A stretch of DNA of 64,000 nucleotides from Anniella stebbinsi (GCA_029215795.1 JARDYH010000002.1:269956310-270020309), one strand, 5' to 3'; shown: positions 1-12,769, numbered from the stretch's first letter. The notes: generated from the letters alone by a model not told the origin. Made by a program: numbers and translations.

Positions 1-339
1 TAGGATGTTCTGATTCTAGCTGGCCATTTAATAATCATCATCCCCCCACCGCCCCCACCCCATCTAGGCATTGTGAATACTAAAACCCAGAGTCAGGAGA
101 TTCAGATGGCATAGCTTTTTCTGGGCTGTACCAATTCAGACCCAGATTGCAAGTTGAGAATTGTACGTCCGAGTGCCCACTCTCTTACATTATAAAATCC
201 CTCCCTGCCCACACAAAGCCAGCATATCAGGGATAAGGGTTCAAGCCAAGCTTTCTCCATAGCAGGCTAATTTTGTACATGCAGGTACTTTTTAATATGG
301 AGGTAGGGCAGTAATAATCATCATCATCATAATAATAAT

Positions 340-625
340 ACTATATTTATTTATTTATTACCCGCCTCTCCCTCTGGATCGAGGCGGGGAACAACGATAA
401 ATAAAAATACAAAGACCATAAAATTGATAAAACATTAAAAACAAATAAAACTAATTCATTATTAAAAACATCTTAAAGTTCAGCTGGGTAGGCCTGCCGG
501 AAGAGATCAGTCTTCACGTCTCTCTTAAATTCAAGAAGACTGCTAAGTTGCTGAATCTCTCCCAGCAGGCCACTCCACAGTAAATGTGCAAGTCCTCATC
601 TGAAGAGGTAAAGCTCAGCACAAGT
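340..625 (-). mobile_element. L2-like LINE 3' end
   Basis: An AT-rich TTTA tail is followed by a segment reading 'ggcctgccggaagagatcag' and 'ctctcccagcaggccactcc'. The same segment recurs at 26550-27110 and, on the other strand, at 31385-31670. In the longer copy the minus strand encodes the C-terminal end of a non-LTR reverse transcriptase, so this is a truncated LINE 3' end. L2 versus another CR1-group clade is inferred. Confidence 0.6.
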
Positions 626-1427
626 GCATCAAGGGTAGGCATGGTTGGGCACTTGCCAAGGGCTCACATGGGCCCCCTGGAGTTGTTCTTCACCACTGCA
701 GCCTGCTTATTCACCTGCCTCTCACTCTAGCCCAGGCAACAGTGGAAGTGAGGAGGAGAAGTAGATGCCTGCCTACTTGCTCCCTGGCTCTCTGCCTGTC
801 AAGCAAACAAGTGATAATGATAAGAAAGAGGAGGAGGAGCCATAGCAGCTGGTGACCATGGCAGTGAGAGGGCAGACTCCCTGATGGAGGGAGCCCATGG
901 AAGGTGCCTTACCCAAGGGCCCTCAAAAACCTGAAGCCAGCAGTGCTTCTGATCCTGTGCTTTAGCCACTGTGAGCCGAATGCCATGAGCACAAATCAAA
1001 TGTGGCTGTCTGTAAAGCAGTATGAAAGGTATCCCACGGCTCACACCATTCGCAAGGGTTTACTACTCCTCAATCCCACCTTCTGTGCCTAGAATGAAGC
1101 AGAACTCCCCAGGATATTTTCTGGAACTCTTGAGCATTATCCAAAGATATGTCTGCACAACTTGCATCTGGCACTTTCCATCAGAGCAGGTGCCAGAGAT
1201 GATGCGGCAGCAGCTTATCCAGGGCTTGATAAGCCTCCAGGTTGAGATTCCATCAAATGAGCAGTGAGTGGTATCTTGAAACAAAGTCCACTATGATATG
1301 AAAAGAACCTAGATAAGCCAGGGTGCCTATGTGTATCTACCTCTTGATCCTCCATTTGCCTATCTTCCAATGTCACTATGACCAGACAACTTTGGCAGTA
1401 ATTTCCACTGTACTCTTCTGTCAACAG
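626..1427. other. Non-coding stretch upstream of the TBATA-like exon
   Basis: I found no further TBATA-like exon here. Open stretches such as 1022-1267 have no convincing splice boundaries or recognisable product. It is probably intron of the TBATA-like gene, whose earlier exons would lie left of the window. Confidence 0.4.
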
Positions 1428-1509
1428 ATTTTGGAGTTGCTGTGCCAGATCCTGCAGACAGACTCTTTGACAGCCATTCAGCAATGGCTGCTCACCGCTG
1501 GCCAGAGGG
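1428..1509 (+). CDS. TBATA: TBATA-like gene, penultimate coding exon in window
   Basis: The exon is bounded by a good acceptor (ctgtcaacag) and a GTGAGG donor, and reads ILELLCQILQTDSLTAIQQW then LLTAGQR. I recognise this as the conserved C-terminal helix region of TBATA (thymus, brain and testes associated; Spatial). It enters in phase 0 and leaves with one base, which matches the acceptor phase of the exon at 3113. TBATA is a vertebrate protein reported in thymic stroma, brain and testis, with no known enzymatic activity. Earlier exons are not in the window. The assignment rests on remembered similarity over two adjacent exons. Confidence 0.75.
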
Positions 1510-3112
1510 GTGAGGAAAACATGGAGCCTGCAAGGGGCTGAGGCTGCCACTTTTGTTCTGACCCTTTGACACCTTGGTTGTCTTTACCTTGTTATCAACC
1601 ATCACTTCCGATTACATTCTTTGCATCATGCTAGTAGAGTGGTTATTATCTGGTGCACTGGAACACTTGGGACATGCGGCATTAATGGCATGTATTTAGA
1701 ATGCCATCTCTAAGCATAGAGGAAAAAGCATAGAGATGAGGAAGGGGTGAGCGTGCAACCCCTGCTGCCTCTTGCTATTAATGGAACAAAATGGTATCTG
1801 TAGCAGCGACAGAGCACCAAAAGGGTTAAAATTCCTTGGAAACAAGGGAAATGTGATCTTCGTACCGCTCTGTGGAGCAGTTTGCCACCTATTTCAAAGT
1901 GGCAAACATTGGGAGGCACCCTGTGAAGTGCGGTCCAAGTAGGGGAGGTCGGTGGGGATGAAAATGACCCTTAGTCCTCCTGCCATTGCCCATACACGGG
2001 TCTCCAGCATGGTGCCCGTGGGCATCAATGTGCCCTGGACATCCCTCTTGGTGCCCGCCAAGCTCTTTCCCTTTGTGATCTTTATTTTTATTTAAATTTT
2101 TAAAAAGCAATTGGGAGGGTGACATGTTGCCAAGCAAGTGCCTGTGTCCAATGCCATCAGTGGGGGTGTTCCTGTTTCTCTGAGCATCGCCAATTTGCCT
2201 TCTGTGAAATGGGAATTTTAATATGCTTTGTAGGGGCAAATATGTGACTTAGCATTTGGGGGCTCAGAAGCCACTTCTGCTTTGGTGCTTAACTTCTGAC
2301 TCAGGTGACTTGTCTCTGGGCCTCATCAGTTTTCCTTCTGGGAAATGGGTGTTGGAGCAAAAACCCGTGGCTTCAAAATAATGGTTTTGTGTTTTGGAGT
2401 TAAGGTATTTAGTTCGTTACTATTCTTTTAATTTCATGAGTTTCCCTTCTGAGAAATGGGTGTTTCGTAACCATCTGCCCCCACCATGGCACCAGTTTTG
2501 TGAATAAGCAAGCCCCCTTCACATCAGACATTTTGTAAAATTCCAAAATGTGTCCACTGACGCAAAAGGTTTGGGGATTCCTGGCACAGACTTTTCCACA
2601 CAATAGGACTATTCAGAGAACACACTAAGCCATGGTTAGGCTGCAAACCCTTTGCAGCAAGTGGTTAATAAGTGTGTTTAAACCATGGTTATGTGGGGAA
2701 TGGTTCACATAACACACTAAGTCATGGTTCACATGGGACACTAAGCCATAAAGTTTAGTTCAAAATGCTTAAGCATCACGATTTAGCATGTTGTCCGAAC
2801 AGGACCAGAATGTGGCAGCAAACAACTGTACACATGGAAAGGGTCTGCAGTCAATACTGGTTTGCTGGTTATTGTACCTGTATTATGCATATCCATTCTA
2901 TAGCAATATGTTTGTCTCATTCATACATTACATATCTAGCAAGGTAATGTGTGACTAATCCCTAAGACTGGTTGTGATCCTTGTATGAGTAACTCTACAT
3001 AAAGATGAAGGTGCAGGCAGAGAAAAGAAATGAGTTGAGATGAATCTGTTTACTTTAAAACAGAAGATTAGACCTTCTGATTTAGAAAGCATTTGATTTC
3101 CTCTCACTACAG
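1510..3112. other. TBATA-like intron
   Basis: This intron joins the two TBATA-like exons in matching phase (1 base + 2 bases). It contains a hAT-like MITE (2609-2803) and otherwise no feature I can support. Confidence 0.55.
2609..2803. mobile_element. hAT-like MITE with inverted ends
   Basis: The left end reads 'attcagagaacacactaagc' and the right end 'ttagcatgttgtccgaacag', an imperfect inverted pair. Internal 'ccatggtta' motifs occur on both strands. The same family recurs at 11120-11395. There is no coding capacity. Confidence 0.6.
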
Positions 3113-3279
3113 AAAAGGATCTTGTCATGGGATTGTTGCAGATTGCAACCGCCAACTTCCATCTTGAGCCCCAGGAGCTGATCACAAGCGCCGAAGAGAG
3201 ATTTCCATCACAGTTGTCCCAAAATGCTTCCAGGCTACAATGCCTTGGAAGAAATCAGCCAACCAGGTGCTCCCTTTGA
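3113..3279 (+). CDS. TBATA: TBATA-like gene, last coding exon
   Basis: Acceptor 'ctctcactacag' is followed by AA, which completes a Glu codon with the G left by the exon ending at 1509. The exon then reads KDLVMGLLQIATANFHLEPQ and runs to a TGA at 3277-3279. The KDL..GLLQ.A segment directly follows the ILELLC..L.TD..AIQ.WLL segment in TBATA, so order, spacing and phase agree. The C-terminal tail after this block is shorter than in human TBATA. Either the reptile protein ends early or a weak donor (CAG|GTGCTC near 3266) leads to another exon. A cluster of AATAAA signals follows at 3629-3665. Confidence 0.72.
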
Positions 3280-3628
3280 AGTCTTCCGAACGTTTGCTAA
3301 ATGCCATTTCCTTTACAAAGTATGGAAAAGAGCAGTGGATTGATTCTAGGGCTGCAAACCCCAGTGCAAAAATAACTCCTACATAGATACATGTACATGC
3401 GCACGCACACATATGTGCGTATATGATTAATAATACATGGGACAAGATATCACAGAGAAGCAGTTCCCATGCTGCTGCATTCAGAGGCCTTTGTGGAGTA
3501 CTTGACAGTCATAACAGAGGCCTGACCTTTGAGCCCAAGTATACCAAGCATTCAAGCTTGGGTCCCGAGAGTCCAATGTTTGCAAGTTCAAGAGAGCCTC
3601 AGCTAGTGGGCAGTATAAAAATGTAATC

Positions 3629-3665
3629 AATAAAATAAAGTAAATAAAGTAAGATAAGCAATAAA
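3629..3665 (+). terminator. Poly(A) signal cluster of the TBATA-like gene
   Basis: Four AATAAA hexamers lie at 3629, 3634, 3643 and 3660, about 350-390 bp after the TBATA-like stop codon. This is a plausible 3' UTR length. Confidence 0.5.
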
Positions 3666-3699
3666 ATGCAGGGACACTCTGGCTGCATTCCTCAGTCAG

Positions 3700-4250
3700 C
3701 TAAAGCAGGGGTTCAGAGCCTCAGCACCATAGGCCAAATCCAGGTGGCCTGAGCTCCCAATCCAGCTGTTCAGGTTTCCTCAGATGGCCACGCCCCTGTC
3801 CCCTGGCCCCACCCACTTTCCCACAACCACTGATTTTCTGTTGCTTTCCCGGCTTTTATATAGTCCCTCCCAACCCATTCTAAAAGCCTGAAATGCCTCT
3901 CCTAAGTTTAGTTACTAGCATGAAGAGCTTTAAACTGAAATACGTTGAGATTTTTGGGATCTGGGCACCAGCCAATTTTTCTTTCAACACTGCCCCACAC
4001 TGAAATATGGAGCTGAACCTCTTTCAGCCCCAGGGCCAAATTCAGTTTCAGAGATGTTTTCAGGGTCCACATTTCCGTGGCGGGTAGTGCTGAAGGGAAA
4101 ATCAGGTGGGGCCAAAATCCCCCCAGAAACTTTGTCTCGATCCACCATGAGTACCAATGATGACAGGGAAACTTTAACTCAGGAATGCTGAACTTCTTTC
4201 AGCCCCAGGGCCGAATTTCAGAGATAAAGTTTCATTGGTACTCGTGCTGG
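3700..4250. repeat. Interspersed repeat with internal direct repeat
   Basis: The segment 'cattctaaaagcctgaaatg' with 'cctctcctaa' has a relative at 55030-55060 ('cattctaaaaggtggaaatg'), so this is a dispersed repeat. 'ctttcagccccagggcc' occurs twice, near 4020 and 4196. The family is not identified. Confidence 0.45.
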
Positions 4251-4514
4251 ATTGAGACCGTTCAAAATGCTATGTAACCATCTACGATAGGTTGCAGAAG
4301 TAGATGACAAATTGGCAAATGTTACTCGTGCTTTATTTTCACAGGACTGTGGCTCAGAATATAGCCTTAAGTATGCGTTGGTTTGGCACTGGTTTCTTTT
4401 CTTACAGGCTGTCTGCACTAAGGCAGAAACAAGAACCTACCCCAGAGGGAGAGAAGCCAGGTAAAAATATTTTGCCAACACTGTCGGGCAGGTGGAGGGA
4501 GATGCTGTGCTGTT

Positions 4515-4700
4515 ATTAAGGACATAAGAAGAGCCCTGCTGGATCAGAGCAAAGGCCTATCTAGTCCAACATTCTGTGCCTACAGTGGCCAACGAGATGC
4601 TTGTGGGAAGCTCACAGGTTGAACATGAGCGCAATTGCACCATCTGCTCATGTTCCCCAGAAACTGGTATTCAAAGGGATGCTGCCTCTGATACTGGGAA
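4515..4700 (+). mobile_element. SINE-like repeat ('agccctgctggatcag' family)
   Basis: It begins 'acataagaagagccctgctg' and includes the 'ctatctagtccaacattctg' and 'cagtggccaacgagatgc' blocks. Related copies are at 18238-18330, 32345-32400, 56462-56545 (reverse) and 62345-63960. This repeat is widespread in reptile genomes; I do not assign a Repbase name. Confidence 0.6.
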
Positions 4701-5204
4701 AAATATATAGCCATTGAAGATGCTGCAGTGACCAATGGAAATACCTTGAAAGGCATAATTGAATTAACGCTATTCCACCATCAAGTAGGAAATCAACTTC
4801 AAACATGTTTCACATATTGTGGCTGACGGCAGTCAAAACTTAAAATGAACTAAGAGTGGTGCCGGATTATGGAACTCAGCTTCCGATCCATGTTATGACC
4901 TCTGATCAAACTACCTCAGTATCTCATCCGAGCAAATAGGGCTATGATTTTAAGCATGTTACCTGAAAAGAAGTTCCACTGAAATCAATGAGACCAACAT
5001 CCACCTCTGTGTCTGCTTAGGACTAGGATACTTTCAGTTTCAGATCATGGGTGGCCCAGCTGTGGCATTGGGTGGCAGAAGTAGAGATGTAAAATTTCCA
5101 GATATTTTGAAGCCATGGAAAAAAACAGAAATTTGGGGGAAATTGAAAAATAAGCAATATTTTACAGATCTAAAGTCACTTTGTTGCTTTCGGACAGTCT
5201 TTCT

Positions 5205-5335
5205 CTACCTGGTACCCTCCAGATATTTTGGACTTCAGCTCCCATCAGCCTCAGGCAGCATGGCCAGTGGTCAGGAAGGATGGCATTGTAGTCCAAAACA
5301 TCTGGAGGGCACCAGCTTGGAGGAAGGCTGCCTTA
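5205..5335. mobile_element. Palindromic MITE ('tacaactcccatcatccc' family)
   Basis: Left arm 'ggtaccctccagatattttg' and right arm 'caaaacatctggagggcacc' are inverted, with 'cagctcccatcagcctcagg' between. The same family is at 6440-6600, 15270-15390, 25645-25785, 52560-52745, 54160-54270 and 60450-60580. Confidence 0.7.
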
Positions 5336-6439
5336 GGAACATATGTCCCTAAAGTTATATTATGTACAACTTGCTTTGCTCATAAAATTTCCATTATATT
5401 TTTAAAAATCTAAAGTAAACTCAGTAAGTTTGTAATTATATTTTTAATTTAATGTACCAAATATGATAATGTCATGAGCAAACAAGTTATACATAACATA
5501 TTTTAGGTTGCTATTTTATGTCTGAGTAGAGGGAACTTCAACAAGTAATCTCTGAAACATCTTAATCATCCTAGAAGCCAGAAGAAACAGAAAGAACTGG
5601 AAGCAGAGGAAGACTGGTGCATAGCATCTGGTCCTGCTTGTAAGGAAATTTAGGGAAATTCCTAAACTTGTTTCTGTTTGTGGGGTGGAACATAAGAAGA
5701 TCTAATCTGAAGGAAAAGCTATTGCAATTTTATTTAGCTGGGAATGACTCAGTTTAGATTTAAAAAGTTAAGCAACCATAATTAATTTAAGCATCTTTAG
5801 GTAATCTCAACCTATTATTTGACGAGTGACATTTTATTCACTTTTGTAAATAACTTCCATTAATGAACATCTTATTTTTACTTCATTTTGAATGGATGTC
5901 TCTAGTGGTGGTATCAATTCCATGCCTATGCAATAGGTACCAGGCTACTGAGTTTCTTTTAGGTAGAGAGGATTTATTCTAGTGGCAGCAGTTAAAAGGT
6001 TTTATAGACAAGGCAGCATTTCATAGTGGTGATGTCTAATTGAGAACTTTATTTTAAAAATGTGGCAGTGAGTTCTATAGACCCAAGTCTCAAAGTTATT
6101 TTTTTAAAATAAGAAACATAGGTGGGATAATCCATATGCTGTTGCATCATATCACAGTTGTTGTTGTTGTTGTTGTTTACATCAAACCATTTGCTTATGT
6201 AGAGGCTGGGGAACAATATTTTCATCATCATCATCATAACATTTATTGTTGGAAGCCAATATATAACAATATATAAACACCCTTTTCTTAAATTCTGAAA
6301 GAAAATATTTCATAATCCAAAGCTGTTCCGTTTTTTCCAATTTTTCAGGGGAAAAAACCCCCAAAATTTTCCAATTTTTTTCCTGGACCTTCATATCCGT
6401 AGCCAGAAGTGGCAAATGTGCTGGGAACTTGTAGCATTC

Positions 6440-6600
6440 CTGAACAGCAGGGATGGGGAACCTGTGGCCCTCCGGGTGTTTTTAGACTTCCAACTCCCAT
6501 CAGCCCCAACCAGCATGGCCAATTGGCTGAGGATGATGGGAGTTGGAGTCCAACAACATCTGGAATTCCACAGGTTCCCCACCCCTGCTGAACAGGAGCA
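6440..6600. mobile_element. Palindromic MITE ('tacaactcccatcatccc' family)
   Basis: It runs from 'ggggaacctgtggccctccg' to 'ccacaggttccccacccctg', with mirrored 'aactcccatc' and 'gatgggagtt' cores. The shadow ORFs here are only the palindrome read in several frames. Confidence 0.75.
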
Positions 6601-7032
6601 GGAGGATCCATGTTTCTGCCCATGTCCTACAGCCACACCTGCCTTTCGTAGGCTGTGCTATTGTACCCCTTCTTTACCTAGTCGACCAGAGGCAAAACCA
6701 CCCTAAGACAGAGAAGGGAGGCTGCACAGGCACCCTAGTGTTCCGAAAGTGCTGCTATGCCTGATTTTCGGCCTCTTGCCGAAAAGTTTGGCCACCACTG
6801 TTTCACATGTATGGCCCAAGCAGATGAGCTGTGTTCAAACAACATTAGCTCATTACAACAGGCATTACTACCCCAGCACCGTCTTCTTTGATTTCTCCAG
6901 GCACTGCCCACACACATTTGAGCCCTGCTTTTGCAGCTAGCCAAAGGACTAGACACTTGAATCCTTTAGAGGAAAGCACAGATTCTCGAGTGACTCGATT
7001 TCTGCTGCAGCGCACAGTGGGAGGTGACAGAG

Positions 7033-7276
7033 GCCAGATCTACACCAAGCAGGATATAGCACTATGAAAGCAGTATGAAAGCGGTATATGGAGGCAGGGT
7101 CCATGCTACTGCTTTATAGTGGTATTGAAGTGCACTGACAACTGTTGGGGCCCATTGATACATACCATATAGCGCTTTCATGGTGTTATATCCTGCTTGG
7201 GGTAGATGTGTCATGGGCCCCAACAGTCGTCAGTGCACTTCAATGCCAGTATAAAGCAGCAGTGTAGATCCTGCCA
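7033..7276. mobile_element. MITE made of nested mirrored halves
   Basis: 'agatctacaccaagcaggat' at the left is answered by 'atatcctgcttggggtagat' in the middle and by 'gtgtagatcctgcc' at the right. 'gaagtgcactgacaactgtt' is answered by 'cagtcgtcagtgcacttcaa'. Relatives occur at 11396-11490, 26231-26361 and 26940-27040. Confidence 0.6.
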
Positions 7277-8587
7277 GAGTTACACAACAGTCCTTGCTGT
7301 TTACTTCCCAGATCACCAACAAAACGGAGCTGTAATTATTCCACATTGTTATTCCTATGAATAAGACCTATAATGAAAAAACGGATTATGACAGGAGCTT
7401 ATCCTAGATTTCTAAAAAAAGGAGGTGGGTGTCTATGTGAAGCCAAGCTTTCAGTGAGCTGCATCAAAAAACAACAGCATAAAACGGATAACGCTGGCAC
7501 TTCCTCAAAAGCTTGAGGCTTATCAAAGTGATCTTTGACTTGAGCAAGTTTTCGTTTGCTTGTTCTGTCTTGACACTACGCCTGGTCAGAATCAGTACTC
7601 CTCATTAGGGAATGACTTGATATTTTAAGTGGCGAAAGCAAAGAGCTGCTTTGCCCCTCACTGGAGGGGAGCAGGGGTCCTCACTTTATTCTTCCCATGG
7701 AATTTGCAGCCATTACTAGTCATCTTGCAAATGTGACATATTTTGACACAGTCAGTTTCTGGATCCCTCCCTGAATGGGATTCTTTGCTGTTGATCTGTA
7801 GCTGAATGAATCATCTATCTGTGAATGCAGCCGCCGCCCCAGCAGCAGGAGGCATAGTAGTGCCAGCTTCCACTGGCTCGCTCCTTCCCACCTCCTCTGC
7901 TTGTCAACCCCCTAGAGCCAGAGCTAGCTATAAAGCACAACAGATGGGAGCAGCTACATCAGCAACCTGGAGGCAGAAGGGATGGCAGACATGCAGGCCA
8001 TGGCATCTGTTTCTCCCAGACAAGGTGTTCTTAAGAGTACTACAATTCTACCTGTGCAAGTAGCTGACAAATTTGTACCAAACTTTTGTTGCAGGTTATT
8101 TTTTTATTCTGGCTTTAGGCAGAACATTTTCCAGTATTTGTGCCTCACTTTAAGCTACTATTAGGCAGTTGGAGGTTGCCCGCTTAATACATCAGTTAAA
8201 GGGCAGGAAATTCCCATGTGTGTACATGTGTATCTATCTTTACCACCACTGTGTGGGCCTGTTTGATCTTCTACCTCAGGCACCAGAATATCTTGGGTCA
8301 CCTCTGTTTTCAATCTCATATTTATACAACCCAGCTGAATTCTCAACTGGCTCTTGTTGACTTCTGCAGATGCAACCGAGCAGTCATCATTCAGACCATG
8401 TGTGACGAATTCAGCCTTGTCTCTTCTTTCCAGAAATGTTTCTGCGCAAAGGCCCTGAGTAGGGTATCTATAGGCACGAAAACTCCTGACTCACTCTCCC
8501 CATGGAGAATGCATGATCAGATCCTCCCAGGCCATTGATTGGTTCATTTCAATTTCCTTCTCTGCGAGCCGCCAAGCTCTCATAGGC

Positions 8588-9112
8588 CACGTCTACACCA
8601 GGGATTTTTCCTGGGTCCGTCCCAGGGTCTTCCCTGTGTGTCCAAATGATGCACAGGGGATCCCAGAAGCAGGCAGGGACAACCCCTCCATTTTCACAGG
8701 ATAACTGGTTGCCCAGTTATCCCAATTTTCCCCGCAGTCCCGGGATGATCCCAATGTCCGCGGGCGGTGTGGGCGTCCATCCTGGCTTCTTTCCTCCTCC
8801 CCGTGAGTAGCAGGGATCAGCAAGAGGAAAGGAGCCAGTCCGGGGGGAGTGCAGGGGCATCGGGATTGGGGGGAGTGGATTCAGAGCTTTTTTTAACAAA
8901 AAAAAAACACCTTACATTTCCAGAGGAGCGCACTTGTGCTCCTGGCCCCAGTTTCTTTTTTTTAAAAAAAAATGGCGGGTGCAACATCCCTCTTCCCTTC
9001 CAGGACGTCACGCTTCCATTTAGACGCTTGGGGATGATCGCGGAAGCAGGTAAGTCCGCGATCCTCCCCACTCCCTCCCTCCCTCTATACCCTTTGGTGT
9101 AGAAAGGGCCAT
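8588..9112. mobile_element. GC-rich element with inverted ends
   Basis: 'ggccacgtctacacca' on the left is answered by 'tggtgtagaaagggcc' on the right. The interior is GC-rich without a recognisable gene. This suggests a non-autonomous DNA transposon of about 0.5 kb. Confidence 0.5.
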
Positions 9113-10569
9113 AGAAATACCTTTGAATAGAAAATCTTGTTTCCGTTTGTCACACCATGCTACTTAGTTGCCTAAAGTAGATTTATGGGGCTGATATTAG
9201 GCTTTTGGGGGTGTTTATAGCAGCAAATGCAGGATTCCCTTTGGTTAAGCAAATGTGGTTACAAATCAGTCTCTGGCTTTCACGTGTTAGCAAGTAATGA
9301 ATTAACCAAACCACCTTATTTGAAACGTTCTATTTTCAGTTCACATCGGCACTGCAGAGGTTCTCCAGCTCCACTCGTGCCTAGATGAAAAGCAAAACCA
9401 ACCAGATCAACCCAAATAGAAAGACATGCTCCTCCTGCTGTTATCAAGTGCGCTGCTTCAACTGCACCGTTCCCCTCCTGCTATTCACCCAGTGACAACG
9501 GCGCTAAATGAAAAAGTGCTACGTTAGGGACAAACTTCTAGTATTTCCGAGCTTGCATCTTGCGTTGGGACACTAAAACGTTCAAGGGAAAGGCATATTA
9601 GGATCGTTTTTAATGTAAAGGGTGGTTCCAGATGGATGGCTCCTAGCGCCACCAATCAACAGACATTGATGCTTTTCATTCTAATGTGACATCATTGCAG
9701 ATTGCATCAGATTTCCAAAGACTTACATTCCAGTGATCCTTTTGCAACTTCCTTTTTACCGCACCAGGTTACTTTGACATAATGGCCGTCATAATTAGAA
9801 AGTGAAGAAAATGTATGTGTTTAATTAATATGCTTAAGAGCAGCTTTATTAAGAGAGAAAGCTGGAATAAAAACAGGTAGATTCCATTATTGTTATTGGT
9901 TTTTGCCCAGGACCAGTACAAAATGCTCTGAACTGTCTGACTCAACCACATACACACACACCTTTGCTAATCGCATACTAGCTGTCCCGTTATTTCTCTA
10001 TTTATATTAGATCTCATTCTCATGTGATGCTACTGATATAAAATGGCCCCCAAATAGCTCCATCTCATGCCACCATTGCTCAAGTTTTCAGAAAATCAAG
10101 TTCCTCCCGTACGACACATGGCTTCTCGTGTTATACCAGCAATGTGGGAAGTTACCCCAGCTGACAGCATAGTGTGTGAAAGGGACTTTGTGGTAGCAGG
10201 CTGGAACCCCTACTTTTAGGACATGGCCTGCCAGTCCTGCTCCAAGACCTGGGGCAATATGATCCCAGTATCCGATGTCTCCCAACAATTGCTTCATTCC
10301 CCCAGCAGTTTCTTCTACCACAGTCTTTTCTCGCTGCTCCATGCTCTGTCCCTTCGCTTACATTTCCCTTTTCCAGGATCATCCATATTTTGATCTGTAA
10401 GGGGGAAACTGAACCCTACCAAAAAGTTTATAGGGGAAATACAGGGTAATGCCAAGCAAAAATGGAACCTTTCATCATACTAACAAACATTGCTATGCAA
10501 TAACCTCCACAACAACTGAAAATTATTTCAATGTTAATACATTCATTATATCTGCTAAAACTTGTCTGA

Positions 10570-10980
10570 AAATCAATTACTTACTTCATGATTCTGGACA
10601 TTTCCAAGACCGTCCTGATAAAGGTTGACATTGACTAATAAATGACGAAAATGTTGTAATATCAGTGAAAAGACTGACATTACAACATTGGAAGGATAAA
10701 TGTTCACCTCCTGTAATGCAATGGATTGAGGACTAACAACGCTATCAACATTTGAATGAGTGGTATATAGGTGCCACTTGGAATGGATAAATATATGGAT
10801 ACTTGGTCTGCTTTTGTTGATGCTTACACATAATCTTTTGTTGTTTGTTTTTGTAGAAAGTTGTATTTAATGAAACTGATATTTCTATGCATGTAATTTC
10901 TTGTCCTTTCCTGCCTTTTTTTCTTCACAATTCGTTTTGTTTCGATAAAATCACAATAAAAATATTAATAGGAAAAATGA
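10570..10980 (+). mobile_element. Degraded L1-like LINE 3' end
   Basis: Conceptual + strand reading through stops gives LTLQHWKDKCSPPVMQWIED, resembling the end of L1-group ORF2 (RHWK...P..WI...). It is followed by an AT-rich tail with AATAAAAA near 10957. No intact ORF remains. Confidence 0.45.
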
Positions 10981-11117
10981 TTAAAATGTAGGTAAAATGA
11001 ATAATATAGTAGAAACACCATTTTTCCTGAGATTGACTGGTGAATGTAAGAAATATATGTGTCCAACAGCTTGTTTTGGATATTTATACCTGTGCTGTTA
11101 TAAATGCCAAGCTTTAC

Positions 11118-11395
11118 CAGTAAGCCCCTGTTCAGATGGCACACTAAGCCACAGTGGTTAAGCATTTTGAGCTAAACATTATAGCTTAGTGTGTTGCGCG
11201 AACCATGTCTTAGCATGTCATGTGAACCATTTCTAACCGTGGTGACTACATAACCATGGTTTAAACACCCACTAACCATTTGCTTAGTGAGCATGTTTAA
11301 ACCGTGATTATGTAGCCACCATGGTTAGCAGCCTAACCATGCAAGAGAGTTAGCAGCCTAACCATGGCTTAGCACGTTGTCTGAACAGGGTCTAG
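11118..11395. mobile_element. hAT-like MITE with inverted ends
   Basis: The left end is 'cctgttcagatggcacacta' and the right end 'cttagcacgttgtctgaaca', an inverted pair. Internal 'taaccatggtt' motifs are repeated. It is the same family as 2609-2803. A fragment of the 7033 family follows directly. Confidence 0.6.
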
Positions 11396-12178
11396 GGCTA
11401 CTGCTTTATAGCAGTATTGAAGTGCACTGATAACTGTGATATCCACATTCCATATACAGCTTTCATAGTGTTATTTCCTGCTTTTTATTCCACATGCGTA
11501 ATTATTTGACACAAGGTGTAGATCTGTAGTAAGTTAAAAAAAAATGTTTGGATCGTGACACTTGCTTTGGATATTTACACCCAGGCCATGGTAAATGTTA
11601 TCAATGAGCCATCACAGACTAAACACCACAGCAGAACTTCCATGGCACCTCACATGAGATCAAACACAATGCTTTTAGATGGAGTCACTTGGGAGCTGAG
11701 GGTCATCCAGTTGTGCTTATGGGAACTAGCCTTTCTACACTTAAGCCCTTGACATAGAAACCTGAAATCCCATAACAAAACTGCCAAGTGCACAGCCAGC
11801 AGTAATGGGAAGCCTGTTACATAAAGGGACCGTTTCTCTTTTTTCATTGGGAACGCACCTAACCTTTGGGTTGTCAAATACTTACCAGTGGTACTCACCA
11901 AATTAATCAGAACAAAAGAAAACTGGCTGCCTATAATTGCCTACTAGTGTGCCTACACAGCACAGACAGAACACTTGCCACAAACTTCACACAAACTAAA
12001 ATGAAATCCTCTCTGGCTGGTTTTGTTGCGTGCGCATCATGTGCTCATTCCCCCAAGAAGTTCGTTTATTTACAAAGCACTGCTTTTTCCTTCCTTCCAG
12101 ACTGCACCTTGAAGTAATTTGATCCTAGAGGCTGGAACAGTGAGCCTCTTAGATTGAAAAACTGGTAAAAGAAGAGCG

Positions 12179-12186
12179 GGGGGGGG

Positions 12187-12217
<31 letters not shown>
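12179..12217. repeat. Poly-G plus (GA)n microsatellite
   Basis: A run of G is followed by about fifteen GA dinucleotides. Confidence 0.95.
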
Positions 12218-12224
<7 letters not shown>

Positions 12225-12669
12225 ACTCCTTTGCTGCTTTGGCAGTTTTCCCATGTCAATTTCCCTTTGGAGGGGGAGGAGGCCTTTGCAGTATTTTCTC
12301 ACAGATATGGCCCATGGGTATGGAATAAAAAGGGTATATTTCGCAAGAGAAAGAGGGAGAGACCAGGATGGATTATGCACAAGCGAATTCCAAAGGCTGG
12401 CCTACTCCACTTCATGGAGCTTTTTTTTTTCCTTAGGGCTTTCGTAACTATTGATAGACATTCTAGCCTTTGAGTTTTTTTTCAGTTGTTGGTTTTTCTG
12501 CTGCTTCTGCTGCAGATTAATCATTTGCTTTCTCTGTGATGTGTAATTTGGGGATAGGAATCAAGCCAGGGCTGTCCACATGCTCTTCCGAAGCTAAGCT
12601 TATGGGGTCTTTTTTCCGTTTCTTTGTTTGATCCCTCTGCACTCTCCCCGTTAGATTCTCTGCCCATCA

Positions 12670-12769
12670 ATGCATTTCTCTTTGCACACCATCATCCGCA
12701 ACATGAACTCGCAGGCACTTTCCAGATACTGTTGGTTGCTTTTCTATTTCTTTGCAACTGCAGCAAAAG
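12670..12769 (+). CDS. MTTP-like: MTTP-like exon 1 (signal peptide)
   Basis: ATG at 12670 opens a reading frame with a hydrophobic stretch (CWLLFYFFATAA), ending AAA G|GTAAGAG in phase 1. A second ATG at 12703 has a better context (A at -3) and would give a tidier signal peptide of about 22 residues, shortening the protein to 884. Either start is possible. Confidence 0.68.

Larger units (their letters stand above)
3666..12669. other. Intergenic region between TBATA-like and MTTP-like genes
   Basis: I find no supported exon here. The region is a mosaic of repeats, listed separately, and unique AT-rich DNA. The promoter of the MTTP-like gene must lie at its right end. I see no TATA box that I would commit to close to the first ATG. 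Confidence 0.5.

Noticed and set aside
1022..1267. 81-codon ORF as an earlier TBATA exon
   Set aside because: No similarity to TBATA that I can recall and no convincing acceptor/donor pair.
6409..6706. Pro-rich ORFs near 6.5 kb
   Set aside because: They coincide with a palindromic MITE readable in several frames on both strands.
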